From NCBI GenBank assembly GCA_038244815.1, contig JBBRTB010000001.1, positions 186,001 through 250,000 on the forward strand: a DNA stretch of 64,000 nt, given 5' to 3'. How positions within the stretch are numbered: the stretch's first letter is position 1; each line of letters starts with the position of its first letter. This document shows positions 34,317-42,488 of this stretch, piece after piece. Under the pieces are notes generated by a model. That model ran no database searches. It saw only the letters and a list, made by a program, of their open reading frames with translations, and was not told the origin of the DNA. The translations under genes and the position numbers were made by a program. Origin of the DNA: DASVHS01 sp038244815 (GTDB lineage: Bacteria > Acidobacteriota > Thermoanaerobaculia > Gp7-AA8).

Positions 34317-35090
34317 TCACCGAGCGGCGAGGGTGATCGCCGCGAATGCGGCGCCCTGGGCATCCGCGACCACCGCGAACCGCCCCACGTTCGGAGTGTC
34401 CTGCGCCGGCACGTAGACCTGACCGCCGCCCGACTGGACCTTCTTCACGATGTCATCGGTGCCGGCCACGACGAAGTAGGGCATCCAGCTCGGAGGCATC
34501 CCGCTCATCTTCGGCGTGAGTTGCATCATCCCGGCGAAAGAACGCGTCTCCATCTTCGCCTCGGTGTATTCGGGCGAGATCTTGTAGGTCCACCCGAACA
34601 GCGACGCGTAGAACTTACGCGAGTTCTCGATTTCCGGCGTGTACAGCTCGTTCCAGCCGACGGCGCCCGGCTCGTTGACGACCGTGGCGCCGATGCTCCT
34701 CCCGGCCTGCCAGACCGCGAAGACGGCGTGCTGGGGGTCCATCACCGTGGCCATGCGCCCGGCATCCATCACGTCGAATGGCCCAGCCACGACGGTGCCG
34801 CCGAGCGACTTCGCCTTCGCTGCCGCCGCATCGGCGTTTTCCACGGCGATGTAGTTGTTCCAGTGCGGCGGAACTCCCTGTCCTCGCTCGTCCGGCCCCT
34901 GCTCGTACATGGCCGCGGCATCGCGCCCTCCCTTCTGGAAGATGTAGTAGGTTCCCTGGTCTCCCATGGGCATCTCTTTGACGGTCCAGCCGAAGAGACC
35001 GGTGTAGAACGCCCGGGCCGCCTTTGCGTCCGTCGTGGCGAGCTCCACCCAGCAGAACTGACCGGGCTTGTAGGATGAGACCTCAGGCAT
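34317..35090 (-). CDS. Two-domain VOC (glyoxalase/bleomycin-resistance fold) protein
   Basis: A 257-aa protein with two VOC repeats. The first (about residues 8-125) opens GQFCWVELATTDAKAARAFY and the second (about 135-255) opens GWNELYTPEIENSRKFYASL. GLFGW and SLFGW recur at matching places. GGAGG lies upstream of the ATG. The fold supports metal-dependent isomerase, dioxygenase or binding roles; nothing specifies one. It is divergent from the sigma-factor operon. Confidence 0.88.
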   Translation of the reverse strand: MPEVSSYKPGQFCWVELATTDAKAARAFYTGLFGWTVKEMPMGDQGTYYIFQKGGRDAAAMYEQGPDERGQGVPPHWNNYIAVENADAAAAKAKSLGGTVVAGPFDVMDAGRMATVMDPQHAVFAVWQAGRSIGATVVNEPGAVGWNELYTPEIENSRKFYASLFGWTYKISPEYTEAKMETRSFAGMMQLTPKMSGMPPSWMPYFVVAGTDDIVKKVQSGGGQVYVPAQDTPNVGRFAVVADAQGAAFAAITLAAR

Positions 35091-35117
35091 AGAGTTCCTC
35101 CCTCATGATGGTTTTGT

Positions 35118-35141
35118 GGAATGTATAACGGGAGCGATTCC
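35118..35141 (+). promoter_or_regulatory. Candidate promoter/operator of the sigma-factor operon
   Basis: TATAAC at 35124-35129 lies inside an inverted repeat, GGAAT (35118-35122) and ATTCC (35137-35141). No good -35 box is visible for a housekeeping sigma factor, so it may be recognised by another sigma factor, possibly by the one encoded downstream. This is inference from short motifs. Confidence 0.3.
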
Positions 35142-35192
35142 GTAGCGGAGACTTTTGCGAACGAAACCCCTCCCGGCCGTGTTGAAGAAGAT

Positions 35193-35810
35193 ATGAAGAA
35201 CTCGTGGACCGGCGGCGAGGCCGCACGCCCCGTCGACGGCTGCGAAGAGAATCTCGCCGTCGCGGTACACCGGAAGGAGCCCGGCGCGTTCGAGCGCATG
35301 ATCGAGCATTTCGAGCGGTCGCTGTTCAACTATGCCCACGGGATCCTGCAGAACACGTTCGACGCGCAGGAAGTGGTGCAGGACGCGATGATGCGCGCCC
35401 ACAGGGCGCTCACCCACCAGTACGACGAGGCCCGCTGTGCGGCGCTGGCGCTGCGGCCGTGGCTGTTCCGGACGGTCCGGAATCTCTGTCTGAACAAACG
35501 GCGCTCGAAGACGCGGGCGCTCGAACAGCCCCTCACCGATTTCGACGACGGCCGTCTGGGACCGTTCGTGAAACCGTTCAGCTCGGATCTCGAACGGCGT
35601 CAGGAGGTGGAAATGCTGCGCCGCGCGCTGGCGCTGCTGCCGGTCGACGCGCGCGAGTTGATCGTCCTGCGCTTCATCGAAGAGATGCCGTACGCCGAGA
35701 TCGCCCGCACCGTCGGGTCCAGCGAGGCGTCATTGCGTGGAAAAGTCTTTCGTTCGCTGCGTATGCTCCGCGATGCCCTGGAGAGGAAAGGAGTTGCCCA
35801 TGCGATGTAG
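35193..35810 (+). CDS. ECF-type RNA polymerase sigma factor
   Basis: A sigma-70-family ECF protein. Region 2 includes LFNYAHGILQNTFDAQEVVQ and the aromatic LRPWLFRTVRNLCLNKRR stretch. Region 4 is ARELIVLRFIEEMPYAEIAR plus a helix-turn-helix. The ATG at 35193 has a purine-rich GAAGAAG upstream; an in-frame ATG at 35121 would add 24 residues with no homology. Its last 11 nt overlap the next gene, an anti-sigma-like alkyltransferase, so the two are translated together. The product would redirect RNA polymerase when freed from that partner. Confidence 0.92.
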   Translation: MKNSWTGGEAARPVDGCEENLAVAVHRKEPGAFERMIEHFERSLFNYAHGILQNTFDAQEVVQDAMMRAHRALTHQYDEARCAALALRPWLFRTVRNLCLNKRRSKTRALEQPLTDFDDGRLGPFVKPFSSDLERRQEVEMLRRALALLPVDARELIVLRFIEEMPYAEIARTVGSSEASLRGKVFRSLRMLRDALERKGVAHAM

Positions 35811-36675
35811 AACTGTACTGACGCGAATCGATGCCATGCGCACCGGTGAGTTGCCGTCGCTGGAATCAACCGAGGTTCACGATCATCTTCGTACGTGCCG
35901 GAGCTGTGATGAGTCAGTCGCCGATATCGAGACGCTCACCGCCAGTCTGAAGGAGCTCATCGTCGAGCCTCCCCGCTCGCTGAAGAGCGTGGCTGGCGAT
36001 CATTTCGACCTCATCAAGACCGGCGGCGACGAAGTGCTCGTGGCCTTCTCGCCGCGTGGACTGCGCATGATCACGACGGGCGTGTCGCCGGAAGAGTTCA
36101 GAGGGATGTACGTGCGTCGATTCGGCCGCGATCTCAACCGCACCACCCTGCCGGACCGGTTGCGCAAGCAGGTCGTTTCGGCTCTTGCCGGCGAAGGCGT
36201 GCACAAGCCTGCAGTGGATTTCGCGGATGCCGGTGAATTCGAGCGCAAAGTGCTGGAGACTCTGACGAAGATTCCGCGCGGCGAGGTGCGCACCTACACC
36301 TGGGTGGCCACGCAGGCCGGCCGGCCCAGGGCAGTGCGGGCAGTCGGAAACATCTGCGCGAAGAACATCGTGCCGTTCGTCGTGCCCTGTCACCGCGTCG
36401 TACCGACCAGCGGCGGCATCGGGAACTACGCGTTCGGTACTCCCGTGAAGCGCGCGCTGCTCCAGCGCGAGGGAGTTCCGGTCGACGAGCTCGACGAGAT
36501 GGCCAGGCACAGGCTCCGCTACGTCGGGTCGAAGAGCACCCACATCTACTGCGTGCCGACCTGCCACGATGCCCGTCGTGTGAAAGAGAAGAACAAGGTG
36601 GTGTTTCACGACGAGCACGAAGCGGCCGAGAAGGGGTTTCGCCCGTGCAAACACTGCCGCCCCTGCGCAGCGTGA
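35800..36675 (+). CDS. Anti-sigma zinc finger / O6-alkylguanine-DNA alkyltransferase / Ada metal-binding fusion
   Basis: A 291-aa fusion of three modules. Residues 25-37 are an anti-sigma zinc finger (H29xxxC33xxC36 in VHDHLRTCRSCDE). Residues about 65-228 are an MGMT domain: an N-terminal part, PRGEVRTYTWVA, the RAVGNICAKN segment and the catalytic PCHRV with C197. Residues about 240-291 match the Ada N-terminal phosphotriester-repair domain, with all four zinc cysteines (C251, C255, C283, C286). The AraC-type HTH of classical Ada is absent. GGAAAGGAG lies upstream of the ATG, which overlaps the sigma gene. Predicted role: repair DNA alkylation and release the sigma factor upon self-methylation. 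Domains are seen; the regulatory role is inference. Confidence 0.9.
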   Translation: MRCRTVLTRIDAMRTGELPSLESTEVHDHLRTCRSCDESVADIETLTASLKELIVEPPRSLKSVAGDHFDLIKTGGDEVLVAFSPRGLRMITTGVSPEEFRGMYVRRFGRDLNRTTLPDRLRKQVVSALAGEGVHKPAVDFADAGEFERKVLETLTKIPRGEVRTYTWVATQAGRPRAVRAVGNICAKNIVPFVVPCHRVVPTSGGIGNYAFGTPVKRALLQREGVPVDELDEMARHRLRYVGSKSTHIYCVPTCHDARRVKEKNKVVFHDEHEAAEKGFRPCKHCRPCAA

Positions 36676-36719
36676 CGCACCGGCTTCGTGTCCCCGCCGG
36701 CTTCGTGTAGCCCGTGTAG

Positions 36720-36739
36720 CCGCCGGCTTCAGCCGGCGG
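36720..36739. repeat. CTTC-centre hairpin between alkyltransferase and phosphatase genes
   Basis: Perfect palindrome of CCGCCGGCT and AGCCGGCGG around TC. It is preceded by two partial copies of CCGGCTTCGTGT (36680-36715). Similar palindromes lie at 16710, 34280 and 62361. It could weaken read-through to the next gene, but there is no T-tract. Confidence 0.65.
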
Positions 36740-36755
36740 AAACCAGGAGTGAACC

Positions 36756-37454
36756 ATGGAAGCAACCATTCACCAGTTCCCGCTTTTCTCCCGCGCTCCG
36801 CGCATCTCGAAAGCCGACGTCGACGTGAGTGCCATCTCACGTCCCGCGCGCGCCTTTACCGGCGATTTCTATTTCGTCCATCGCCAGGGACGGACGCTCT
36901 GGGTGGTCATCGGCGATGTGGCCGGCAAGGGGATCAAGGCCGCGGTGATCATGGCCATGATCCAGGAAGAGCTGGAGAGCGACATCATCGACTGCGCCAT
37001 GGAGAACAACGATCCCAGCGTCACGATCACCCGGCTCGATCTGTTTCTGCGCCGGCTCCTGCCGTCGAACCGGTTCGCCACCATGGCCGTCGCTCAGATC
37101 CGCGATGACGGCCGGCTCATCGTGGCCAACGGCGGTCACCCTCCCCTGCTCGTTGCACGCGGCAACGGCACGATCGAAACGATCGACTCCACCGGGCCCG
37201 TGGTCGGTCTGCTGCCGTCTCCGCACTGGCGCTCGATCAGCAAGCCGTTTCATCGCGGCGACGCCCTGCTCGCCTACACGGATGGAGTGATCGAGGCACG
37301 CAGCCCGGCCGGCGAGGAATTCGGAAGCGAGCGTCTGCGCCGGCTGTTCGCGAAGGCATCCCGTGCCCGAGGCGCCTCGGTCATCGCGGAGACCATCGAC
37401 TCGGCGCTGCCGCCGCAGGAAGATGACCTGACGATCATCGTGGCCAGGCGGTGA
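36756..37454 (+). CDS. SpoIIE/RsbU-type PP2C serine phosphatase
   Basis: A 232-aa single-domain PP2C phosphatase of the SpoIIE group. Metal-binding aspartates lie in FTGDFYFVH, VVIGDVAGKGIKAA and LAYTDGVIEARSP, with a final EDDLTIIVARR. There is no sensor domain. AGGAG lies 8 nt before the ATG. Such enzymes usually dephosphorylate anti-anti-sigma (STAS) proteins in partner switching. Here it follows a sigma/anti-sigma pair by 80 nt, although that pair is of the zinc-finger type. The 3' end overlaps the convergent reductase gene by 20 nt. Confidence 0.9.
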   Translation: MEATIHQFPLFSRAPRISKADVDVSAISRPARAFTGDFYFVHRQGRTLWVVIGDVAGKGIKAAVIMAMIQEELESDIIDCAMENNDPSVTITRLDLFLRRLLPSNRFATMAVAQIRDDGRLIVANGGHPPLLVARGNGTIETIDSTGPVVGLLPSPHWRSISKPFHRGDALLAYTDGVIEARSPAGEEFGSERLRRLFAKASRARGASVIAETIDSALPPQEDDLTIIVARR

Positions 37455-38265
37455 GGTAGTCCGCGAGCGCTTCCTGCCACGGTCTCATCGGCGGAACAGT
37501 GCGCATCGGTGTCCAGGGCGGACGCGGTGCGGCTCGCTGCATGGCCATCTCCGATACGACGTCGATGAGCCGCTCCGCGATCTCGGCGGGAACTCCCACG
37601 AGCTCCGCGGCCCGGCGCGCGAACGTCTCGTAGGAGCAGAGACCGTCGTTGACGACGTGGTGAGTCCCGTACGCGCCCGCGCTCACGAGATCCACGACGC
37701 GCCCGGCCAGGTCGGTGACGTACGTCGTGCTCGCCCAGGTGTCGCTGATGGCCTGGACGGTCTCCCCGCGCTCGAGGCGCCCGGCCACGGTCGAGAGAAA
37801 ACTGTCCTTGCCCGGGCCGAACACCCATGAGGTGCGCACGATCAGCGAGCGCGGGCAGATCTCCGCGACGGCACGTTCGCCGGCCAGCTTCGTCCGGCCA
37901 TACTCGTTGATCGGCCGCGGCTCGTCGTCGATCGTGTAGGGCTCCCGTTTCGCGGGATGTCCGTCGAACACGTAGTTGCTGCTGAAGTGCACGATGGCCG
38001 CGCCGGACCGCGAGGCTGCCTCGGCGAGGAATGCCGGTCCATCGACGTTCACGCGCCTGGCCAGCGCCGGATCACGCTCGCATTCGTCGACGCCGGCGAC
38101 GGCCGTGTTGAGGATGAGGTCGGGACGGAGACGTTCCACGACGTCGTCGACGGCCCTGCCGTTCGTGATGTCGAGCGCCGCGTGCTTCAGCGCGTAGACG
38201 TGGTCGAAACGCGGGACCAGTGCCGTGGCCACGAGGCCGCCGCCACCGGTGATCAGGACGCGCAC
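37435..38265 (-). CDS. RmlD-like dTDP-4-dehydrorhamnose reductase (SDR)
   Basis: A 276-aa extended short-chain reductase. GGGGLVATAL forms the nucleotide-binding loop near residue 7, INEYGRTKLAGE carries the YxxxK catalytic pair, and VRTSWVFGPGKDSF and ISDTWASTTYVTDLA are RmlD-type signatures. It would reduce dTDP-4-keto-6-deoxymannose to dTDP-rhamnose with NAD(P)H. No rmlABC genes are nearby, so substrate identity is less certain. GTG start, 5 nt after the stop of the upstream DUF885 gene, so likely cotranscribed. Confidence 0.85.
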   Translation of the reverse strand: MRVLITGGGGLVATALVPRFDHVYALKHAALDITNGRAVDDVVERLRPDLILNTAVAGVDECERDPALARRVNVDGPAFLAEAASRSGAAIVHFSSNYVFDGHPAKREPYTIDDEPRPINEYGRTKLAGERAVAEICPRSLIVRTSWVFGPGKDSFLSTVAGRLERGETVQAISDTWASTTYVTDLAGRVVDLVSAGAYGTHHVVNDGLCSYETFARRAAELVGVPAEIAERLIDVVSEMAMQRAAPRPPWTPMRTVPPMRPWQEALADYLTAWPR

Positions 38266-38269
38266 GAGA

Positions 38270-39979
38270 CTACTTCGCCTCGAGCTTCATACCCACGACC
38301 TTCTCGATCGTCGACGCGTCGTCGAGGATCAGCCACTCCACGACGGAGAGGGGTAGCGACCCGTTCGCCAGCAGATCGTCATGGAACTGGCCGAGCCGGA
38401 AGGCGGCCCCCTTGCGGTCGCGGTACTTGCCGAGAAGCCGCATGATCTGCCACTTGCCGGTGATGTAGCTGATCTTCTGGGTCGGACTCACGGCCGCGCC
38501 GGCGGCCTCGCCGGTCGCCGATTCGCGATCCAGTCCGCCGCCCTCCATGAAGTACGCCACGGCCTGATCGAACGTCCACCGACCGGTGTGCAGATTGACG
38601 TCGACGCCGATTCGCGCCGAGCGATAGCGCGAGAGGCGCAGGACCTGCCCCTGGCCGGCGGAGTTCGCCGGGTAGAGACCTTCGCGCAGCAGCATCTCTT
38701 CGCCGTAAAGCGCCCATCCCTCGACGAAGACTCCGTCATCGTGCTGACGCCGGATCTCGTCACGATTCCTGTTCGCGATCGAGATCTGCAGGAAGTGCCC
38801 TGGGATTCCCTCGTGGCCGAGGATCGGCCGCGGGTCCTCGATGGCCGCCCGGATGTAGAAGTTGCGGCTGTCCGGGTTGTACGTGGGGATGAAGTAGAAG
38901 CCGCCGCTGTCTTTGTCGAACAGTCCCGGAGGATTCATGAACCCTCCCGGGCTGGTCGGCTTGAACGCCTCCGGCAACTGGCGGATGAGAAAGGCACCGA
39001 CGTAGTCGGGGATGGTGACGAGGTTCCTGTCACGAAGAAACGTCACGATCTCCGCCAGCCGGCTCTGATAGGCCGCGAGAAAGGCTGCCTGATCCGCGGG
39101 AATCGACGCGGCCCGCTTCGGATCGGGATCGGCGAGCGACGGATCGGGAAGCATCGACTCCAGTGCGCGATAGCGCACCAACTCCACTTCGCCCAGGTGC
39201 GCGAGGTCGTGCCCGTCCAGCGGCAGAAGCAGGATGTGCCGGAGCATGTAGTTGTAATTGGCCTCGCCCATCGGCTTCCACTGGGGCATCGACGGAAGGC
39301 GCTTCTCCAGCCAGCCGGCGAACTCGGCGACCGAGCGAAGAGCCTCATCGCGCGCGGCGTCGAACGCTGCGCGCTCGGACTCCGGCAAGGCGCGCCGGAG
39401 CGGCTCCACGCTTTCGGTGAAAAGAGGAGCGATGGAATGCGCGGACTCGATCGCCAGCTGCGCGTAGAGATGTACCGGAGCGGTGAGATTCCGCCTGGCG
39501 CTGGCGAAGAGCCGGGGCATGGCCCGGAACCGCGCCATCGCCGACCGCGCGTGCGCCGCCGGCGTGTCGTACTCCTTCTTCAGAAGGGAGAAGATGGCGT
39601 TGCTGGCCTCGTCGACGTACGCCGTCGGATTCGTCGCCTCGGGGCGGAGGACGCGCCCGTCGAAATCGAGCCCCTCCAGCTGCGCGCGGAACAGGATCCA
39701 GTCGACCTGGTCGTCCTTGCGCCACGCCGCGATGTCAGCGGCCCCGACCTGGCCGAGGAGCGACGCCACGTAGGCGCGACGTTTCGCAAGCGCCGCCGCC
39801 GAGTAGTCGGTCAGCTGGGCGTCCCACGTGTGCAGCCCCTGATCGCTGCTCCACACGGGAAAGTTCTGTTGACGCCACCGGTAGAACTCTTCGGCTTTCG
39901 AATGAAGCGTCGCAGGATTCATGGCGGCGTGAGCGGGAAGAGAGGCGACAACAAACAAACCCAGAATGAACCGCTTCAT
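38270..39979 (-). CDS. Secreted DUF885 metallopeptidase-like protein
   Basis: A 569-aa protein with a signal peptide (MKRFILGLFVVASLPAHA). The DUF885 core has LGHEGIPGHFLQIS (HExxPGH) and FVEGWALYGEEMLL, which together supply the metal ligands. NYNYMLRHILLLP and RQLPEAFKPTSPGGFMNPPG are further family marks. Full length. It is probably a periplasmic zinc-dependent peptidase or hydrolase; biochemical data on the family are sparse. TAGAGT lies 6 nt before the ATG. Confidence 0.9.
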   Translation of the reverse strand: MKRFILGLFVVASLPAHAAMNPATLHSKAEEFYRWRQQNFPVWSSDQGLHTWDAQLTDYSAAALAKRRAYVASLLGQVGAADIAAWRKDDQVDWILFRAQLEGLDFDGRVLRPEATNPTAYVDEASNAIFSLLKKEYDTPAAHARSAMARFRAMPRLFASARRNLTAPVHLYAQLAIESAHSIAPLFTESVEPLRRALPESERAAFDAARDEALRSVAEFAGWLEKRLPSMPQWKPMGEANYNYMLRHILLLPLDGHDLAHLGEVELVRYRALESMLPDPSLADPDPKRAASIPADQAAFLAAYQSRLAEIVTFLRDRNLVTIPDYVGAFLIRQLPEAFKPTSPGGFMNPPGLFDKDSGGFYFIPTYNPDSRNFYIRAAIEDPRPILGHEGIPGHFLQISIANRNRDEIRRQHDDGVFVEGWALYGEEMLLREGLYPANSAGQGQVLRLSRYRSARIGVDVNLHTGRWTFDQAVAYFMEGGGLDRESATGEAAGAAVSPTQKISYITGKWQIMRLLGKYRDRKGAAFRLGQFHDDLLANGSLPLSVVEWLILDDASTIEKVVGMKLEAK

Positions 39980-39985
39980 CGCGCC

Positions 39986-39991
39986 ACTCTA
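39986..39991 (-). promoter_or_regulatory. -10 box of DUF885 gene, leaderless layout
   Basis: TAGAGT on the minus strand ends 6 nt before the ATG at 39979. No clear -35. Confidence 0.4.
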
Positions 39992-40014
39992 CGTGATTTT
40001 TCGGCGACGAAACC

Positions 40015-40392
40015 TTACTTCGCTTTGGTGAGTCCGTGCGGCTGCGCTTTCACCAGCGCGTTCTCGCGCTCGATGCCATGGCGTTTGTCGAAGACGTTCT
40101 GGCGGATGAAGTCGAGCAGGCGGTCGAACTCCATGTCCGCCTCCGACATCATCCGAGCGAGGTGGAGCACCACTTCGACGCCGGCGAGATTCACGCCCAG
40201 ATCGCGCGTGAGCGTCAGGATCATCTCCAGCTTCTTGATCTCGGCGACCCCGTAGAGACGGGTGTTGCCCGATGTGCGCGCGGGCTTGATCAGCCCTTCG
40301 CGCTCGTAGAGGCGAAGCGTCTGCGGGTGGATGTTGTAGCGCTCCGCGATGATCGAGATCATCACGTAGCCGTCTGATCTGCGCCGTGCCAT
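40015..40392 (-). CDS. hspR: MerR-family heat-shock repressor HspR
   Basis: A 125-aa MerR-type regulator. The winged HTH is at residues about 10-75 (ISIIAERYNIHPQTLRLYER, then GLIKPARTSGNTRLYG), which is the HspR rather than metal-sensing type, since no cysteines are present. A short coiled coil follows. HspR represses dnaK operons with DnaK as corepressor in Actinobacteria and Helicobacter. Here it lies directly downstream of dnaK on the same strand, the usual autoregulated arrangement. Two hairpins separate the genes. GGAG lies before the ATG. Confidence 0.9.
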   Translation of the reverse strand: MARRRSDGYVMISIIAERYNIHPQTLRLYEREGLIKPARTSGNTRLYGVAEIKKLEMILTLTRDLGVNLAGVEVVLHLARMMSEADMEFDRLLDFIRQNVFDKRHGIERENALVKAQPHGLTKAK

Positions 40393-40408
40393 CGAGTCTC
40401 CGTGAAAT

Positions 40409-40476
40409 CCGGTTACCGTTTACCGGTTACCGAACAATCGCATGGCGCATTGCGGCAACCGGTAACCGGTAACCGG
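40409..40476. repeat. Inverted repeat of GGTAACC units between dnaK and hspR
   Basis: A left arm (40409-40432) built from CCGGTTACCG units pairs with a right arm (40453-40476) of CGG(C/T)AACC units at 22 of 24 positions, leaving a 20-nt loop. It resembles the 2050-2198 block in style: short reiterated units in inverted arms. Confidence 0.75.
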
Positions 40477-40495
40477 GGCAGTGGTCCTGCCCCGG
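40473..40495 (-). terminator. Hairpin just after dnaK stop
   Basis: CCGGGGCAG and CTGCCCCGG form a 9-bp stem around a 5-nt loop, 7 nt beyond the dnaK stop. There is no T-tract, so it is more likely an attenuator or mRNA-stabilising hairpin that lowers hspR expression relative to dnaK. Confidence 0.45.
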
Positions 40496-40501
40496 TACTG
40501 A

Positions 40502-42412
40502 TTACTTGTTCTCGTCCACCACTTCGGCTTCGATCACGTCGTCACTGGAGCTGTCGGACGACGACTGCTGACCTCCGCCCTGCTGCTGAGCGGCACCCGC
40601 TCCGGCGTTTGCACCCTGCTGGGCGTACATCGCCTCGGCCAGTTTGTGCGACGCCTTCTGCAGGTTTTCGGTGGCCTGCTTCATGGTGTCCACCCCACCC
40701 TGCTCCATGGCCTTGCGGGCCTCGCTGATCGCATTCTCGAGACTCTGCACGTCCGATCCCGAGATCTTGTCGCGGTTCTCGTTGAGCATCTTGTCGGTCG
40801 AGTAGACCATCGAGTCGAGCTGATTCTTCGCCTCGATCTCCTCGCGACGTTTGCGATCCTCTTCCGCGTGCGACTCCGCGTCCTTCACGAGTTTCTCCAC
40901 GTCGTCCTTGGACAGACCGGAAGAGCTGGTGATGGTGATCTTCTGCTCCTTGCCGGTGCCGAGGTCCTTGGCCGTCACGTGCATGATGCCGTTGGCATCG
41001 ATGTCGAAGGTGACCTCGACCTGCGGGATCCCGCGCGGCGCGGAGGGAATGCCCACGAGGTGGAACGCGCCGAGGAGCTTGTTCGCCGAGGCCATCTCAC
41101 GCTCGCCCTGGAAGACCTTGATTTCGACCGACGTCTGATTGTCGGCAGCCGTCGAGAAGATCTCGGACTTGCGGGTGGGGATGGTCGTGTTGCGCTCGAT
41201 GAGTTTGGTCATCACGCCGCCGAGCGTCTCGATGCCGAGCGACAGCGGAGTGACGTCGAGCAGGAGCACGTCCTTGACGTCTCCGCCCAGAACTCCGCCC
41301 TGCACCGCCGCGCCGATGGCGACGACTTCGTCCGGGTTCACACCCTTGTGCGGCTCTTTGCCGAAGAAGTCCTGCACGAGCTTCTGCACCATGGGAATGC
41401 GGGTGGAACCGCCCACGAGGACGACTTCATCGATCTTCTTCGGATCGACGCCGGCGTCCTGGAGTGCCTGCTTCACCGGACCCATGGTCTTGTTGATGAT
41501 GTCGCCGACAAGCTGCTCGAACTTCGCGCGCGAGAGCGACATGTTGAGGTGCTTGGGACCCGACGCATCCGCGGTGATGAACGGAAGGTTGATGTCGGTG
41601 GACATCGTCGAGCTGAGCTCGATCTTGGCCTTCTCCGCCCCCTCGCGCAGACGCTGCAGGGCCATCTTGTCCTTGGAGAGATCGATGCCCTGATCCTTCT
41701 TGAACTCTTCGATGATCCAGTCGATCAGCTTCTGATCGATATTGTCGCCGCCGAGGTGCGTGTCGCCGTTGGTCGATTTCACTTCCACGACGCCGTCGCC
41801 CACCTCGAGGACCGAGATGTCGAACGTTCCGCCGCCGAAGTCGTACACGGCGATGGTCTCGTTGTTCTTCTTGTCGAGGCCGTAGGCCAGCGCGGCCGCC
41901 GTCGGCTCGTTGACGAGACGCTCGACCTTGAGACCGGCGATCTCGCCCGCGTCCTTCGTGGCCTGACGCTGCGAATCATTGAAGTACGCCGGCACAGTGA
42001 TGACCGCGCGGTCCACCTTCTCGCCGAGATAATCCTCAGCGGCCTGTTTGAGTTTCTGAAGGATCATCGCCGAAATCTCAGGGGGCGAATACTGCTTTCC
42101 CTGGACATCGATGCGCACGTCACCGTTGGATGCCCGAACGACCTTGTAGGGCACCATCTTCATCTCTTCGTTCACTTCCTCGAACTTGCGTCCCATGAAG
42201 CGCTTGATCGAAAAAACGGTGTTCTCGGGATTGGTGACGGCCTGACGCTTGGCTACCTGGCCCACCAGCCGCTCGCCGTTCTTCGCGAAACCGACGACCG
42301 ACGGCGTGATCCGGCTGCCCTCAGCGTTGACGATGACCTTCGGCTCATTTCCTTCCATGACCGCGACAACGGAGTTCGTCGTGCCGAGGTCGATGCCGAT
42401 GATCTTTGCCAT
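40502..42412 (-). CDS. dnaK: Chaperone protein DnaK (HSP70)
   Basis: A 636-aa HSP70. The ATPase domain starts IIGIDLGTTNSVVAVMEG and includes AVYDFGGGTFDISVLEVGDG and VVLVGGSTRIPMVQKLV. The substrate-binding domain follows from about residue 385 (VLLLDVTPLSLGIETLGGVM), and the C-terminus ends in a Gly/Gln/Ser-rich linker with acidic tail. It folds client proteins in the cytosol with DnaJ and GrpE, neither of which is in this window. AGGAG lies before the ATG. hspR follows, which predicts heat-shock control by HspR. Confidence 0.97.
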   Translation of the reverse strand: MAKIIGIDLGTTNSVVAVMEGNEPKVIVNAEGSRITPSVVGFAKNGERLVGQVAKRQAVTNPENTVFSIKRFMGRKFEEVNEEMKMVPYKVVRASNGDVRIDVQGKQYSPPEISAMILQKLKQAAEDYLGEKVDRAVITVPAYFNDSQRQATKDAGEIAGLKVERLVNEPTAAALAYGLDKKNNETIAVYDFGGGTFDISVLEVGDGVVEVKSTNGDTHLGGDNIDQKLIDWIIEEFKKDQGIDLSKDKMALQRLREGAEKAKIELSSTMSTDINLPFITADASGPKHLNMSLSRAKFEQLVGDIINKTMGPVKQALQDAGVDPKKIDEVVLVGGSTRIPMVQKLVQDFFGKEPHKGVNPDEVVAIGAAVQGGVLGGDVKDVLLLDVTPLSLGIETLGGVMTKLIERNTTIPTRKSEIFSTAADNQTSVEIKVFQGEREMASANKLLGAFHLVGIPSAPRGIPQVEVTFDIDANGIMHVTAKDLGTGKEQKITITSSSGLSKDDVEKLVKDAESHAEEDRKRREEIEAKNQLDSMVYSTDKMLNENRDKISGSDVQSLENAISEARKAMEQGGVDTMKQATENLQKASHKLAEAMYAQQGANAGAGAAQQQGGGQQSSSDSSSDDVIEAEVVDENK

Positions 42413-42442
42413 ATCTGCTTCTCCTTTAGAGGTTTAAAGCGG

Positions 42443-42488
42443 CTTGAGCCACTTGTTATCAACTTGAACTGTGATTAAAAACCTGAGT
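42443..42488 (-). promoter_or_regulatory. Candidate HspR operator upstream of dnaK
   Basis: Three direct copies of a CTTGAGT-like heptamer occur on the plus strand: CTTGAGC (42443), CTTGAAC (42463) and CCTGAGT (42482), about 20 bp apart. The known HAIR element is CTTGAGT-N7-ACTCAAG, so the half-site matches but the arrangement is direct, not inverted. A TTGATA/TTAAAC promoter may overlap. Confidence 0.4.

Noticed and set aside
35121..35192. Upstream ATG for the sigma factor
   Set aside because: Adds 24 residues without homology and overlaps the TATAAC promoter-like motif. The ATG at 35193 is better placed, but the choice is not certain.
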